Origin: Akanthomyces muscarius
Lineage: Eukaryota; Ascomycota; Sordariomycetes; Hypocreales; Cordycipitaceae
Direction: 5' to 3'
Length of the DNA stretch: 64,000 nt
NCBI RefSeq assembly: GCF_028009165.1
Contig: NC_079243.1
Coordinates: 2,852,001 to 2,916,000 of the forward strand
The notes under the pieces were generated by a model, which was not told where the DNA came from, did not search any database, and saw only the letters and a list, made by a program, of their open reading frames with translations. Positions 10,094 through 21,751 of this stretch are shown here, piece by piece. The position numbers and the translations under genes were made by a program. Every line of letters starts with the position of its first letter. Position 1 is the first letter of the stretch.

Positions 10094-11194
10094 ATGTCGC
10101 TCCCGTCGTCCAAGGCTGGCGGCGTGCAGCAAAAATCAATACGATCCTTTTTCCAGCCGCCCAAAGCACCACAATACGCGCCTCCCCCGGGCTCCTCCTC
10201 CTCTGCCGTCCCTCCTCCTCCTGCCCCTCCACGACCTCCCACAACGACCTCCCCCTCACCACCGCCGCCGATTCCTCCGCCAGTCACCTCGGCCACGAAC
10301 CCCACCCTCCCCAAAAACGCAACCATCCGCGCCGTCGAGCCCTCCGACATACCCGCCCTGCGCCGCCTCAACTCGCTCCTCCTGCCCGTCGCCTTCCCCG
10401 ACAGCTTCTACGCCGCCGTGCTCGACCCCGCGCTGTCCCACCGCCACTCGCGCGTCATCACCTGGGCCGGCGACGGCAACGGCCTGCCCGAGGAGCCCAA
10501 GATTGTCGGCGCCATTGTCTGCATCCCCGAGGAGCAGCAGTCGGCTGATTCCTCCACCTCCTCCCTCTACATCCGCAGCCTCGGCATCCTCGCCCCGTAC
10601 CGCGCGCTCGGCCTCGCCAACGCCGCCCTCGACGACATCCTCGCGCACGTCTCCTCGCCGTCGTCGGCACCCCCCCTCCGCAGCGTCACCGCGCACGTGT
10701 GGACCGAAAACGAACAGGGCCTCGCGTGGTACCTGCGGCGCGGCTTCGAGCCCGTCGGCGAGCCCGTCGAGGCGTACTACCGCCGTCTGCGGCCGGGCAC
10801 GGCGATTCTCATGTCGCGGCCCGTTCGCACCGGCGGCGTCCTCCGCGCCGTGCAAGCAACCCAGAACGAAAGCAGCACCGCCGCCGCGACAGATGCGCCA
10901 CCGAGTGCCGCAGCAGCAGCCATTGTGAATCGACCGCCGACGACATCGGCCAACCTCAACAGCGACGCGCGCCCCCCGCCGCGCGGCGGCGGCTCGTACC
11001 AAAACCAGCGGTCCGAGATGGAGTGGAACGACTTGCCCGTGGACATGGCGCTGCGGCCGCCGAGGCGAAACCTGGCCAGCGGGAGCGAGCCCGGCTCGGG
11101 GGCGGTGTCGGGCGCGAGCTCGCGGAGCAGCTCGAGCGCGGCGCAGAGGAAGAAGCGCGATCGGTCGTACCCGGCGGCCGCTTTTGGTAGCTGA
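10094..11194 (+). CDS. Naa50/San-like GNAT N-acetyltransferase with N-terminal PIP box
   Basis: Single exon, 366 residues. Residues about 75-245 form a GNAT fold: the acetyl-CoA loop region reads LYIRSLGILAPYRALGLANA, and the C-terminal signature NEQGLAWYLRRGFEPVGEPV followed by YYRRL closely matches the Naa50 (San) family. Naa50 acetylates N-terminal Met-starting peptides and supports sister-chromatid cohesion in animals. The first 70 residues are proline/serine-rich and begin with QKSIRSFF (residues 13-20), a perfect Q-x-x-I-x-x-F-F PCNA-interaction box. The last 100 residues are disordered and end in a basic patch (RKKRDRS). The tail segment QRSEMEWNDLPVDMALRPPR is hydrophobic-acidic and could be a short binding motif. 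The catalytic family is well supported; PCNA binding is inferred from the motif alone. Confidence 0.85.
   Translation: MSLPSSKAGGVQQKSIRSFFQPPKAPQYAPPPGSSSSAVPPPPAPPRPPTTTSPSPPPPIPPPVTSATNPTLPKNATIRAVEPSDIPALRRLNSLLLPVAFPDSFYAAVLDPALSHRHSRVITWAGDGNGLPEEPKIVGAIVCIPEEQQSADSSTSSLYIRSLGILAPYRALGLANAALDDILAHVSSPSSAPPLRSVTAHVWTENEQGLAWYLRRGFEPVGEPVEAYYRRLRPGTAILMSRPVRTGGVLRAVQATQNESSTAAATDAPPSAAAAAIVNRPPTTSANLNSDARPPPRGGGSYQNQRSEMEWNDLPVDMALRPPRRNLASGSEPGSGAVSGASSRSSSSAAQRKKRDRSYPAAAFGS
10130..10153 (+). other. PIP-box coding segment of the Naa50-like gene
   Basis: Encodes Q-K-S-I-R-S-F-F, which meets the full PCNA-binding consensus (Gln, +3 aliphatic, +6/+7 aromatic pair). It sits near the free N-terminus in a disordered stretch, as PIP boxes commonly do. 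Confidence 0.6.
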
Positions 11195-11543
11195 GGGGGG
11201 AGACGCCACGGACAAACAGGCCGAAGCTGGACAGGAGAAAATACTGGTCATGAGTTTTGAATGCATTCTTATCAAGGAAGCGAGGGTCAACTTTTTAAAT
11301 GGGCACATGGTAGTAGAAAATAATAACGCATAGACTTCTAGACGGCTTGCACTTACACTGCTACATCGGCAAGGCTGGTAAATCAAATCAATCACATATC
11401 AACATCAGGATCAAGGAAACGGGAAATGTCCATCAATGGATGTCAAGACAAGGAATAAGGTGCCACTGTAGATGTACAAGTTGAAACTGTTTTGAAAGCA
11501 TAATGAAACGCCATAGCCAAACTCCAACAAGAAAAAAAAACAC
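11195..11543. other. 3' region between convergent genes
   Basis: Region between the end of the acetyltransferase gene (+) and the last exon of the glucokinase gene (-). Nothing coding was recognised. Confidence 0.5.
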
Positions 11544-13363
11544 CTAATGACGCCTCCAGTACCACAGCGCTGCAACACCAACGGCTGCGGCTGCGCCAAT
11601 GGCGAGCACGGCATTGTGCGACAGGGGCGAGTCTTCGACTACGTAAAGTTAGTACTGAGCGGTATCCGAGGTAGACAAAACATACTTTGTTGAGGAAGAC
11701 GGTCGAGACCTCGCTTGATGTCGGTGCGCAGGTCAGCCAGGAAATCGCCAGGCTGCTCGCGGCTGGCAGCGACGAGCGCAATCAGAGCCGCGCCAACACC
11801 ACTGCCATCCTTGGCAATACCAATGCGAATCTTTTCGGCGCCCTTGGGGCCAATGTCGTCCATCACTCGAAGAGCTTCGTAAATCATGTCACGGAAGAAA
11901 GGGTAGTGCTCAACAAGACTGCCGTCAACACCAATGTCGACAAGCTCGCACTCGGGGTCGTCAAGTTTGCCAGACTGAATGGCAATGGCGCCAATGGCAA
12001 CCGCAGAAAGTCGCGCGGCGCGGCGCGCGACAGCATTGGCAATAGCCTTGAACGCTTGCGCGTCCTCGAGGGAGGAAGCGTTGACGCCCAGAGTCTTCTC
12101 CAGCTCCTGTCGCAGGGTGGAGAGTTCGGGTGTGTTGTCGCTGGCGGCAACCGACATGACGGCACTGTCCAGGCCCCACTGCGTGAAGAGCGAGGACTTG
12201 GGGTCAATGCTGGTGGTGGTCACATAGTCGTTGAAGCTCGAATTCGTGTCCTGGAAAAGGCCGCAGGACTTCTTCTGAAGCATGTCTACGACAGCCAATC
12301 GAACGATTTCACCGAGGAACATGCCCGAGACACGCTTCTCGAACATTTGGAAGCCTGTGTTGACGCTGTCCTGGTCAAGCTTCTTGTCCCAGGGTGTGCT
12401 GGGAAGAACGTTGAGCTGGTTGTCAAACGAGCCCCATTCAGTGTTGACGACCATTTCACCAGTGGAAGTGTCGTATTCACCGGTAATGGGCTTCTTGATG
12501 TTGGCAGTCTTTTCAATGTACGCACCGTTGGTGCCGGTACCGAAAATGGCACCGAGAATAGATTGGTGCTTGCCGACAGATGTATAGGAGCGGGCCATGA
12601 GCGTGCCGACAGTGTCGTTGACGAGAGCAGCGACCTTGACGGGAAGCCGCAGCCTGTCAATTTCGTCTTGAAGCAGAGCGCAAACATCCTTGCCAACGGC
12701 ATCAGGAATGTCAAAGCCCTTGGTCCATCGAATAAGCTTTCCCTTGTTGATCCCAAGCTGTTGGACAGGGAAGCTAAAGGTGAAACCCAAGCGGAAAATG
12801 TGTTCGTCGCGGTAGCCCATGGGAGTGCTGGCAGTGTGGCGTCGGCGGGTGTGGCTTTCGAAGTGATCGGCGTGGTGCTCGCGAAGGAAGAGCTCAATCT
12901 GCTTGGCAAGGAAAGCAAAGAGTTCTTGGGCCGTCTTGGCAACCATCAGCTCTTTGGGGATGGCGACCTTGTTGTAGGTCAGATTGAAGGTGGTGTCGCC
13001 ATTGAGCATGATGGAACAGACGCGGAAGTTTGTGCCGCCGAGGTCGACGGCAAGATAGAGGCCCTATTCCATGTAAGCTTGACGTGGGTAAGGAGTGCGC
13101 GGCTGTTGCAAACCTTTTCGGTGCCATTGGGGACGGCAGTGACGTAGGTCGGAATCTGGCTAACGCTGGTGCCGTCCTGCTCAAGGCCAGTGTCTGCACG
13201 AATAATGATTAGCCATTGCACAAAATCACAGCGCAAGGGATGGGGCGGAAGGCGGGGGCAGCATACTCATCTGCTTAATGAATTCGGCGACATGGGAGTT
13301 GATGTCTGCGTCGGAGAATTCAAACTGCGACACGACCTTTTTGGTCTCTTCTTGCAGGGCCAT
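11544..13363 (-). CDS. Glucokinase (hexokinase family) with C-terminal hydrophobic tail
   Basis: Four exons: 13363..13267, 13193..13114, 13063..11686 and 11638..11544. The introns are 73, 50 and 47 bp, and all junctions keep frame, giving 549 residues. The phosphate-1 ATP site is LYLAVDLGGTNFRVCS across the exon 2/3 junction. The catalytic region is KVAALVNDTVGTLMARSY, and GAIFGTGTNGAYIEK and later DIGVDGSLVEHYPFF complete the hexokinase fold. The start MALQEETKK fits fungal glucokinases. The enzyme phosphorylates glucose with ATP, the first step of glycolysis. It is longer than usual because the last exon adds about 30 residues ending AIGAAAAVGVAALWYWRRH: a single hydrophobic helix with a short basic end, consistent with a tail anchor. 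Glucokinase is preferred over hexokinase by overall sequence character. Confidence 0.92.
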
Positions 13364-16300
13364 GTTGAGAGGCCACGAGGCAGGCTGTACAGTGGGAAAG
13401 GGAGCTGGATTCTGGCAGACTGGCTCCACGGCCGGGGCTAGAAATGGTGTTGAAAAGAATAGTCCGCGAGGAGAAGACGAGGGTAGATGGGACAGTTGGA
13501 GGTAGGAGAGGAGAAACTTGGCGTCGTTAAGAAGCAGCTGGGCGAGCTTGTTGAGTCGTTAGCGGCAGAGCTTGATGCAGACGGAAGTGGGCGCGGGCGA
13601 GGTGTGGGTGGGCGCATTGGCCCACTGACAACAGCGGGCAAGACTGGCAAGCTATGCTGGCTGCAGGCTGCAAAGCAGCAGCGGAGGCGAGGGGGGTTTG
13701 GGGATGCGGGGAGCTGCAAGTTGGTGGCAGGCCGGGGGCGTCGCCGGCTGACCTGGTGCTGTAGAGCACTGTAAATTCCGCCGACAACGAGTTTCTTAGC
13801 GGGCCGTCGTGCCAGTCTCGGTGGCTCTCAGCGGCAGGTAGGTAGCTGAAGACAACCAGCGAAGCCAACAGACTCGACGACGGACCAAAGGCAAGGGGGA
13901 GAAGAAAGGAAAGAAAACTCACTGCAAAAATAACCAAAAGCCCAACTACAGACAGGACACTACCCAGTGTCGTCCTCTTTGCCCGTGGCTTGGCTGCATC
14001 ATCCGGCCTCCAGCCAGCGCGCCACAAGGCGCTAGCCTCTGATGTAGACGCCGCCGTGGTGATGGATGGTGGGGTGCCAGCACGGTAGCACCGTTTCCCC
14101 AATCCAGCCCGACAAATCGATTCTGTGTCTATCTCGACACAGCGGCAGGCGACTCACTAGACCGCGCACTGCCAAAGTAGACCGATGAATTCGACCCTAT
14201 TGCTCTCTTCTGCACCGATGCTCGTGGCTGTGACGGGTGGCTCTGATGGCAGTGTCGCAAATGGCCCCAGACTGTGAATTTCACCGAACCGGCCGGCCCA
14301 GGGGCAGCAAATTGCGGAGAGCCTGCCCCAACAACCGGAGTCGAACCGTCGTCACGAAAGAAAAAAGTCGCTATCAAATGACGCAAACGGGGAGTGGTAA
14401 TAATTGACGCAAAAATCGGTGATTGGTATGACGATGCCGGTCCGGGGTTCGTTGGCGGGTTAGCCTTGGCCTGGTACGGGGAACGGCCCGAAAGACGTGC
14501 AGGAAAGACTTGGGTTGTCGTCGCTGGCAGTGGCCTTGATGAAGCTCACGCTGCTCTTGTCTGAGCGCCGTTGAGTCTTGCTGGTGAGCCGTGGCCTAGG
14601 GTTGGTGGTGGTGCGTAGCGTCGTCTCTCACTGAGCCATGACAAGTCGCAGACTCGTTTCCTCGGTTTGCATCGTTGACGGCGCCTGCTTGGCGGCCTCG
14701 ACCCGGGTAATTGGCAAGAGACACAATCTTGACAGATGTTCAAGACGGCGTTGAAGACTGCCCTGCTGCGTTTGTCATTTTGGCGGCGCTGGCTCCCTTG
14801 ACCGCACTAATTCAGTCCTACCTACCTCTTAATCCATGGTCGGGCTAGTTGGCTGGCCGGCAGGGGCATCACCTCCACTTGCAAAACCGCCAACGTGGTA
14901 TCTTTATTAGTACGTAATGATTTAGCGGCAGAGGTCGTCGCAAGTAAGACGTCGGTCAATTGAAGCCATAAATGTCCTGTGTAGAATCATTTAAGCGTCT
15001 TCAGCTGTTGCTGCCTTTCTTGGGCGAAAAGCTCGCGCGTGTCTACAGAGGTCGCCCCCGCAAAATGTACAGAGTAGTGAGCCAGTCTATTGCAGCGCTG
15101 ACTTGCGGCACTTGTCTGCAATTCTGTTTTCCAGAGCCGTGGTCAGCTCTTGGTAGCTGTGGGATTGGCTGATTCATTGAGAAGCAAACACCTGCATCTT
15201 GTAAACTTGTCGTCGATTGTGGTTCTCGACAATGACCAGGCGCCAGTGTCGCTGCCCATGGAGCGCATGATTTCATGTTTCCACTCCATGTGGATGGCAT
15301 CGACGCTCCCCAAAATGGAGGTCGGACGCCGAGTCCCGAGTACGAGTACTGGCACGCATTTATCGCCAAGATGCGCATTACGTCAACTACCAAAAATACA
15401 CACCATGATGGAAATTTTTCCTAGTAACCACGCGTGAAAAGTCCGAGTTCGAGTTTCGTAAAGCAGTAGCAGCACATCTTTCAACATCACGTGAGTAAGC
15501 TGAGGTTGAAGAGAGCAAATATGCCTGGCCCACAAACAGAAACGAGGCTGAGTTGCGAAAACGCCTCCAACAGAGCAACTGCTCGGCCCCAATTGGAGCT
15601 CTCGGTGATGACAATGGTGTGATGATTCGGCACTGCCACAGGATCTGGGAAGTAGCTATTTATGAAACGGGTCGAGTGTGGCACAGTTCGGCAAAGGAGG
15701 ACCCTGGGAAATGTGTCTTGTAAATATCTGACCTCGATTCCAGAAGTGGCAAGCCGTTTTTGTTGACTCAAAGCCAGCAAAGCTAAACGCTGACTTTGTG
15801 ATGGTAAACGTCCGCCAGCTCAGCGCTCCCGTGCGTTGTCAAACAAAGAACGGCCGTTCCATGTTGGGTTGGGATCAAAAAGGATAAACGACAAAGCAGT
15901 CTAGACATTCGTGGTCTGGAATTATGTATTGGTAGCACAAACTAAAACCTGCGGGAGCCAGCCGCGGGGGGCTGTCGCAGGGGACTACTACAGGAGCCGA
16001 CGGTAATGAGACGGTCTTGGCGAGCAACGGCGTACTGATGGCGGTGGTTTCGGAATGGAGAACCCAGGGGCCGTTGAATCATATGTCTCCATCGGGATTC
16101 TAATCAATTGTGCACTAGAATACGTGCGAACGCTCGTCTCTATCTGTAGTGTTTTCGTAGGCGTGGTAGGTTGCTCGCAATGCGTTGGTGGTGTGGGGAT
16201 CAGCATGGCGTCGCCGAGCTGGAATCAATTTCCCAGCCAGCTAATTTGTCGGGCCAGCCTTGTGGCGCGAAGCTTCAATGCTTGCTGCTTGATAAATGAA

Positions 16301-17147
16301 TGGTAAAATCTGATATGCTTGATACCTCTGATGATGATGGCGGCTGGAGGCCTAGCCTAGCATCCGGGTACTTTTTATAGCACTGGGAGGCCTTCCCCGC
16401 CTGCAATGGCCGCCGAGTGCTCTTTCAAAGCGTGGTCAGTGCTGGTCTCGGCCAATGGGCGTCGTGCGCACCGCCTCAGCCCCCTCGTATACCTACATCA
16501 TACATGCGCTGGGCAAGTCTCCGGGCTTTACTTAGTAAGGAAGCTGACGAGATGTCGCCCTTGATTTCGAAAATACAGGTCAGCCACAATTGGCAGCAAA
16601 AGAAACTCACACCGATTCTCAATCCTCGGTTCCTCTCGATTTGTGCATCCTTCAAGTCGACTTGAACTCGACGCAATTAAACATCGCCTCTTGACCCCAG
16701 TCTGTCATCTCACTACCACCACACTGGTGCTTGGTAGCTTCGCAGCTGCGCCGCCTTGCCAGCCCACTCTGGTTCGCACGCCTACCACCACCTTTTACGC
16801 CCAGCCCAGCCCAGCCCAGCCCGACGCCTCGAGGTGTGCTTTGTCTTGAGCGAGGTACCAGCACTGAGGTCCCCTAACGACATCGCTGCAGACAGTTGGA
16901 CAGGTACCTTTTCCCGTACCCGCCCCTCCTCGATTGGCCTTGAGCGCCCGCGCGCACACGCAAACTGGCCCAAGCCAGCCCGCCATCTGTTACTGCTTGC
17001 TACTTGGCTGCTTACGAGCTCACGGCTTTTCCTCTTCCACACACCCCCGTCCAGCTCATATCTTTTTTTTACTCTGCCTCCCCTCCCACACCTAGTTCCT
17101 CTTTTCTTTTCCTTTTCTCCTCTTCTTCCTCTTGCTGCCTCTTCCTT
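13364..17147. other. 3.8 kb divergent intergenic region
   Basis: Separates the glucokinase (-) and Hsp70-like (+) starts. The segment 13440-14100 probably holds the glucokinase promoter and leader. Open frames in it are GC-rich and lack protein character. The leader of the Hsp70 gene (16990-17147) is strongly pyrimidine-rich, as in many highly expressed fungal genes. No RNA gene was recognised. Confidence 0.5.
16801..16822. repeat. CCAGC pentanucleotide microsatellite
   Basis: Four perfect CCAGC units plus CC, upstream of the Hsp70-like gene. Confidence 0.85.
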
Positions 17148-19573
17148 ATGAGCTCGATCAATTCTCGCCTGAAAAACTTCGGGTTCGGAAAGCGCAAATC
17201 CACCGCCAGCATCCAGACCCTCGACGGCGTCCCCTCCAGCAGTACCCCTCCTCCCGGCCAAATACCTCAGAACGCCAGCCTCGCTCCCCTCACCTCGTCC
17301 ACCTCGACCACATCGCTTCCAATGAACCATCCCGGGGGCAACCGCCCGCCCAGTTATACAGCCAACTACCCTCCCGGCCCTCCAGGACCTGGCGGTCAGC
17401 CTCTCGGCCGCACCAGTCCTATGACCAGCCAAGGTCCCAACCGCACCCCTCCGTCGCAGATGGTTGGCGGTCCTCCTCCCATCAACACCGGTGCTCCTGT
17501 CGGATACCCGCCCAACATGGCTCCTGGCATGGGCGGCGGCCCTCAAATGGGTCATCCCGGCGGTCCTCCCCAGGGCTATCCTCCCCCAGCTGGCTACCCT
17601 CCTGGCCCTCCCCAGCCTTCTGGTCCCATGGGGCAGCAACAGTTTGGCCAGAACCGCGCCGAGGTCGAGGGTTCTAGCCAGAGCAAGGCTCAGCTCATTG
17701 TCGGTATCGATTTCGTAAGTCTACCCCTGCCCGCGTCGCAAATCCGCAAATTTTGCCTGTCGCGCGCATAGCTAACAGTGGCAAAAAGGGTACGACCTTT
17801 TCGGGTGTCGCGTTCGCCTTTGCAACCAACAACGAAGCCAAGGAAGACATCATTACCGAGTGGCCCGGAGCCGGTTCATACACCAAGCAAAAGGTTCGTA
17901 GTATCAGTCTCGACCCCGCAGTCTTGCAGCGTTGCTGACACCGCCATTACCAGATTCCCACGGTTCTCTACTACGACCAGTACCAAAAGGTTGTTGGTTG
18001 GGGCCCCGATATCGCCGATGCCCTTGCCCCGACCGGCTACCCCAAGCCTGGCGTGCAAAAGGTTGAGTGGTTCAAGCTGCAGCTTATGCTGAGTGGCAAC
18101 ACCTACATTGACCCCATCAACCTGCCCCCTCTGCCCCCAGGCAAGTCTGAGATCGACGTCGCTGCGGATTACCTCTTCAAACTGCGCCAGGCTATGCGCG
18201 CTGCTCTGCAAAAGGCCCTTGGTGAAGTCTTTAACCGTGAAGAGCGCAATATCCGATACTACCTGACCGTCCCCGCCATTTGGAACGATGCTGGCAAGGC
18301 CGCCACTCGAGCTGCCGCCATCCAGGCCGGTTTCCTGCGCGACGAAAACGACAACCGCCTTACCCTCGTTTCCGAGCCCGAAGCCGCCGCTCTCTTCTGC
18401 TCCAAGACTGGACTTCTTGACCTAAAGGTTCACGACGCCGTCCTGATTGTCGATTGCGGTGGTGGTACTGTCGATTTGATCGCCTACGAGGTCGAGGAGG
18501 AGAACCCCTTTACCGTTGCCGAGTGTACGGCCGGTTCTGGTGACTCTTGCGGTTCCACCGCCCTCAACCGCAACTTTAGCAACATTCTGCGCACCAAGAT
18601 TCGCAAGATGAAGCTTCCCGACGGCTCCAAGACTGCCGGTCGTGTCTACGCCAAGTGTATCATGGACTTTGAGAACCGAATCAAGGCTGATTTCCGAAAC
18701 AACGGTCAGAAGTGGGCCGTCGATGTCGGTATCGAAGCTGAATTCCCCGAGGCCGGCATTGAGGAGGGTTACATGACCTTTACCAACGAAGAGATTCTGC
18801 AGTGCTTCGAGCCTGTCGTCAATCGTATTCTCGAACTCGTTCGCAATCAGATTATTGCCATTCAGGCCCAGAACAGAATACTTCAGAACATTCTGGTCGT
18901 TGGTGGTTTCGGTGCCTCTGAGTACCTCTTCCAGCAGATCAAGCTCCACGTTCCTCCCCAGTTCCAATCCAAGGTTGTTCGCCCCATGGACTCGGTCGCC
19001 GCCATTGTCAAGGGTGCCGTCACCGCCGGCATCAGCGAACGCATCATCACCCACCGTATCGCCCGTCGCCACTACCTCATGGGTACACTTCAGCCATTCA
19101 AGGAGGGCTACCACCCCGAGGCCTACCGCGTGCCCTCCCTCGACGGCAAGGATCGTTGCAAATTTACCCGACAAATCTTTGTCCAAAGAGGTCAAAAGGT
19201 CAAGAATGGCGAGACTGTCAAGGTCTCCTTCTTCAGACAGGTCGCCCCTGGCGCCACCCTCATGTACGAGGATGTCCTCTACGCTTGCGACGACGATGTC
19301 TGCCCCGAATACACCAAGGATCCTCGTAAGTTACACGGCGCCCATATCACAATTCACTACTAACAGCAACTAGGCATCAAGGAAGTCGTCACCCTCACAT
19401 CCGACTTGTCGCGCAAGAATCTCGAAAAGGACTTTGAGCGCATGGACACACCACAGGGAACATTTTACCGTGTGTACTTTGACATCTATCTGACTCTCGA
19501 CGGTTCCGAGTTCAGCACCGAGTTGGTTTGCCAAGGCGAGGTTATGGGCCGCTGCCGTGCCCGCTTCAGGTAA
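17148..19573 (+). CDS. Hsp70 superfamily ATPase, HSPA12-like, with Pro/Gly-rich N-terminus
   Basis: Four exons (17148..17714, 17789..17893, 17954..19325, 19374..19573) with introns of 74, 60 and 48 bp; 747 residues. Residues 1-180 are a Pro/Gly/Ser-rich low-complexity region with GYPP-type repeats. The actin-like ATPase fold follows. The phosphate-1 motif is IVGIDFGTTFSGVAF, completed across intron 1. Next come the SEPEAAALF segment, phosphate-2 DCGGGTVDLIAYEV, and the adenosine motif VVGGFGASEYL. The substrate-binding half of a classical Hsp70 is missing. In its place is a C-terminal beta-rich domain of about 200 residues, as in the HSPA12 branch. Function in fungi is not established; it is probably a cytosolic ATP-dependent chaperone-like protein. 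Splicing of all three introns is supported by unbroken family similarity. Confidence 0.9.
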
Positions 19574-20478
19574 AGAACTGATGATGTGGAGATGGGAGCA
19601 CTTCTCAAGCTATGAGAAGAATGAAAAGTACGGGAAGCATTGATACCTAACAGCGCCATGAATTATACAAAGAGGAAGAATTGGATGTATTTGCAAGCAC
19701 ATGTCGGGCTGCATATGAGCACGTTATAGCCGCTGGCTGATTTGCGAGGAAGATTATTGCATGTTGCACCCCTCGGTTGGGTTTGACAGGAGCTGCAACC
19801 TTGGATTGTTTTTTTTTTTAATTATTATTTACGAATAGCGATGACCCGTTGTTCATCCTTATTTTCATAGACACTGATTTTTTTGGCCAACAACCTTGGA
19901 ATGCGAATCACTGTGTTGACAAGGAGGGTAGCGGATACCTCCTTCCGCCAAGCAACCGAGATCGTACACAACCCCCGATCCTGCCTCTGGCACCCGCACT
20001 ACCACATATCCGATGCTGGTTTCATGCCTGATGTTATTAGCTTGATCCTATTCATGCTTCTACATTTGCACAATCCATTAATCCTCAAGCTTGCCATCCA
20101 CGCACCGCCACGTTTCCTCGCTACCGACAGCCCAACGATACAACCTTTGAATAGGCTTTACAAACACTGCTACAGACATCTTTGCATCACAGTCTGCCAC
20201 TTTGCGCATAAACAGATACCTTGACAAATATCCTGTACACGCCGAAACTTTCCACCTCGACCAGACCTGACATTGGCTCATCTGTCTTTTACCACTGCTC
20301 ACCACTGCTCCTCGAAACGGGTCCGACACGGCGCCTCGCACGCAAAGCCGCTACGACGACTCATCGCAATACAGAAGCAATCTACTCTGGTATTCACTCA
20401 ACATGTGCAAGTAATGGAGACAAACTTGACACTGTTGACTCGAAGCTTGGAGCGCTTTTGCCTCACCAGCTGGTAGAC
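19574..20478. other. Intergenic between two plus-strand genes
   Basis: 3' region of the Hsp70-like gene and promoter of the thaumatin-like gene. T-rich at 19808-19830. No further gene seen. Confidence 0.5.
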
Positions 20479-21751
20479 ATGAAGCTGATCTCCCACACGC
20501 CCAGTCGCCTTTTTCTTCGGTTCGGGATTATTCTGTCCCTCTTGCGGTGTATAGTTGCAAGTACGAACCACTCTTACTTGGAAAACTGGCAGGCCAGATT
20601 TATTGAGCAGAGCCCGCGACGCGATGTTGCCAGGCGAGGTCCACCCAGCACTGGCGACGACAAAGTCGCGCTGGTCGTTACCAACAATTGTGACATGACG
20701 ATATGGCCTGGAACGGCGACGCAGGCTGGACTCGGACCGGGCACCGGCGGGTTCGAGCTACAGCCAGGCGAAAGCAAGAACTTGACCGTTGGCTCCAACT
20801 AGCAGGGCAGAGTCTGGGGGCGCACAAACTGCACCGTCAATGGTGAATCTTGCGCCTGTCAAACGGGAGACTGCTTTGCCAAGCTTGACTGCGAGTTCAG
20901 TGTAAGTTGCTCTCACTCATGGCCCGCCCATGGTCTGCTAACAGCCCTAGGGCGCTGTACCTGCAACTCTTGTAGAGTTCAACCTGGCGGGCGGCGTGAA
21001 TGGGATGCAGACATTTTACGACATTTCACTAGTTGACGGCTACAACCTTCCCGTCGGTATCGAGCACATTCCGTCCGACAATACATCTTTCGTTCCGCCC
21101 AACCTTACCAACGCAGCCTGTGTCGCAACAGCAGGCTGGCTGTATGACAGCTCACCGACGGGCACCTATTACTCCAACGAAACGTATCCTATACCCCTAG
21201 AGAAGAAAGAGACAAACGATATGCTGTCCAAATGGTGCCCATGGCGCAACCTGGCGTTCCCACCACAAAAGCCCAGCGATGGTATATATCCCTATCCAGA
21301 TGACAATATTCAGAGGCCGTCGTTTTCGCCATGCAAGAGTGCCTGCGCCACGACAGGGACCGACAGAGACTGCTGCATCGGCAAATACCACGATCCAAAC
21401 ATTTGCAAGCCGTCAATATACAGCACAAACGTCAAGGCTGTGTGTCCCGACGCGTACAGTTTTGCCTTTGACGATCGCAGTTCAACATTTATCGTGCCCA
21501 AAGGCGGCGGTTGGGAGGTCATCTGGTGTCCAGCTGGACGATCGACTGATATTTTAAACCAGCTATCGGCACAGATGTACGAGCTTGCAAGCGGCGGCCA
21601 ACTCTCGGAACTTTCAATGAGGAGACTTGGCAATGTCTCTTTTGTAAACGCTCGCAAAGAGTACGCTTGTGGGGTGTCTGCTGGTGCGAGCCTGTACTGT
21701 CGGCTGCTGATGCTGTTTGCCGCCTCATGGCTTGCCTTGATTATGGCCTAA
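20479..21751 (+). pseudogene. Thaumatin-like GPI-type surface protein with one in-frame stop
   Basis: Two exons, 20479..20901 and 20951..21751 (49 bp intron, GTAAGT donor, CCCTAG acceptor). They would encode 407 residues, but a TAG at 20800-20802 interrupts codon 108. The residues flanking the stop are conserved thaumatin-fold sequence: VTNNCDMTIWPGTATQAGLG before and QGRVWGRTNC, then CACQTGDC, after. Family members have Trp at the interrupted position. An N-terminal signal peptide (residues about 1-30) and a hydrophobic C-terminus (LLMLFAASWLALIMA) suggest a secreted, GPI-anchored cell-wall protein. Thaumatin-like proteins often bind or cleave beta-glucans. Apart from the stop, the frame and intron are intact, so this is a recent loss, a sequencing error or a readthrough case. 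As read, the product would be a 107-residue fragment. Confidence 0.85.

Noticed and set aside
10256..11395. 379-codon open frame antisense to the Naa50-like gene
   Set aside because: Arg/Ala/Gly-rich low-complexity shadow of a GC-rich coding exon.
11687..13147. 486-codon open frame antisense to glucokinase
   Set aside because: It mirrors the codon bias of the glucokinase exon on the other strand, has no protein family character, and crosses two glucokinase introns.
13527..14102. 191-codon minus-strand frame upstream of glucokinase
   Set aside because: Contains one hydrophobic patch but otherwise looks like random translation of GC-rich leader sequence; no intron logic or similarity recognised.
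14322..14345. Minus-strand GGTTCGACTCC, resembling the B box/T-loop of a tRNA gene
   Set aside because: The T-arm stem has a mismatch, no A box or anticodon arm fits at the right distance, and the acceptor ends do not pair.
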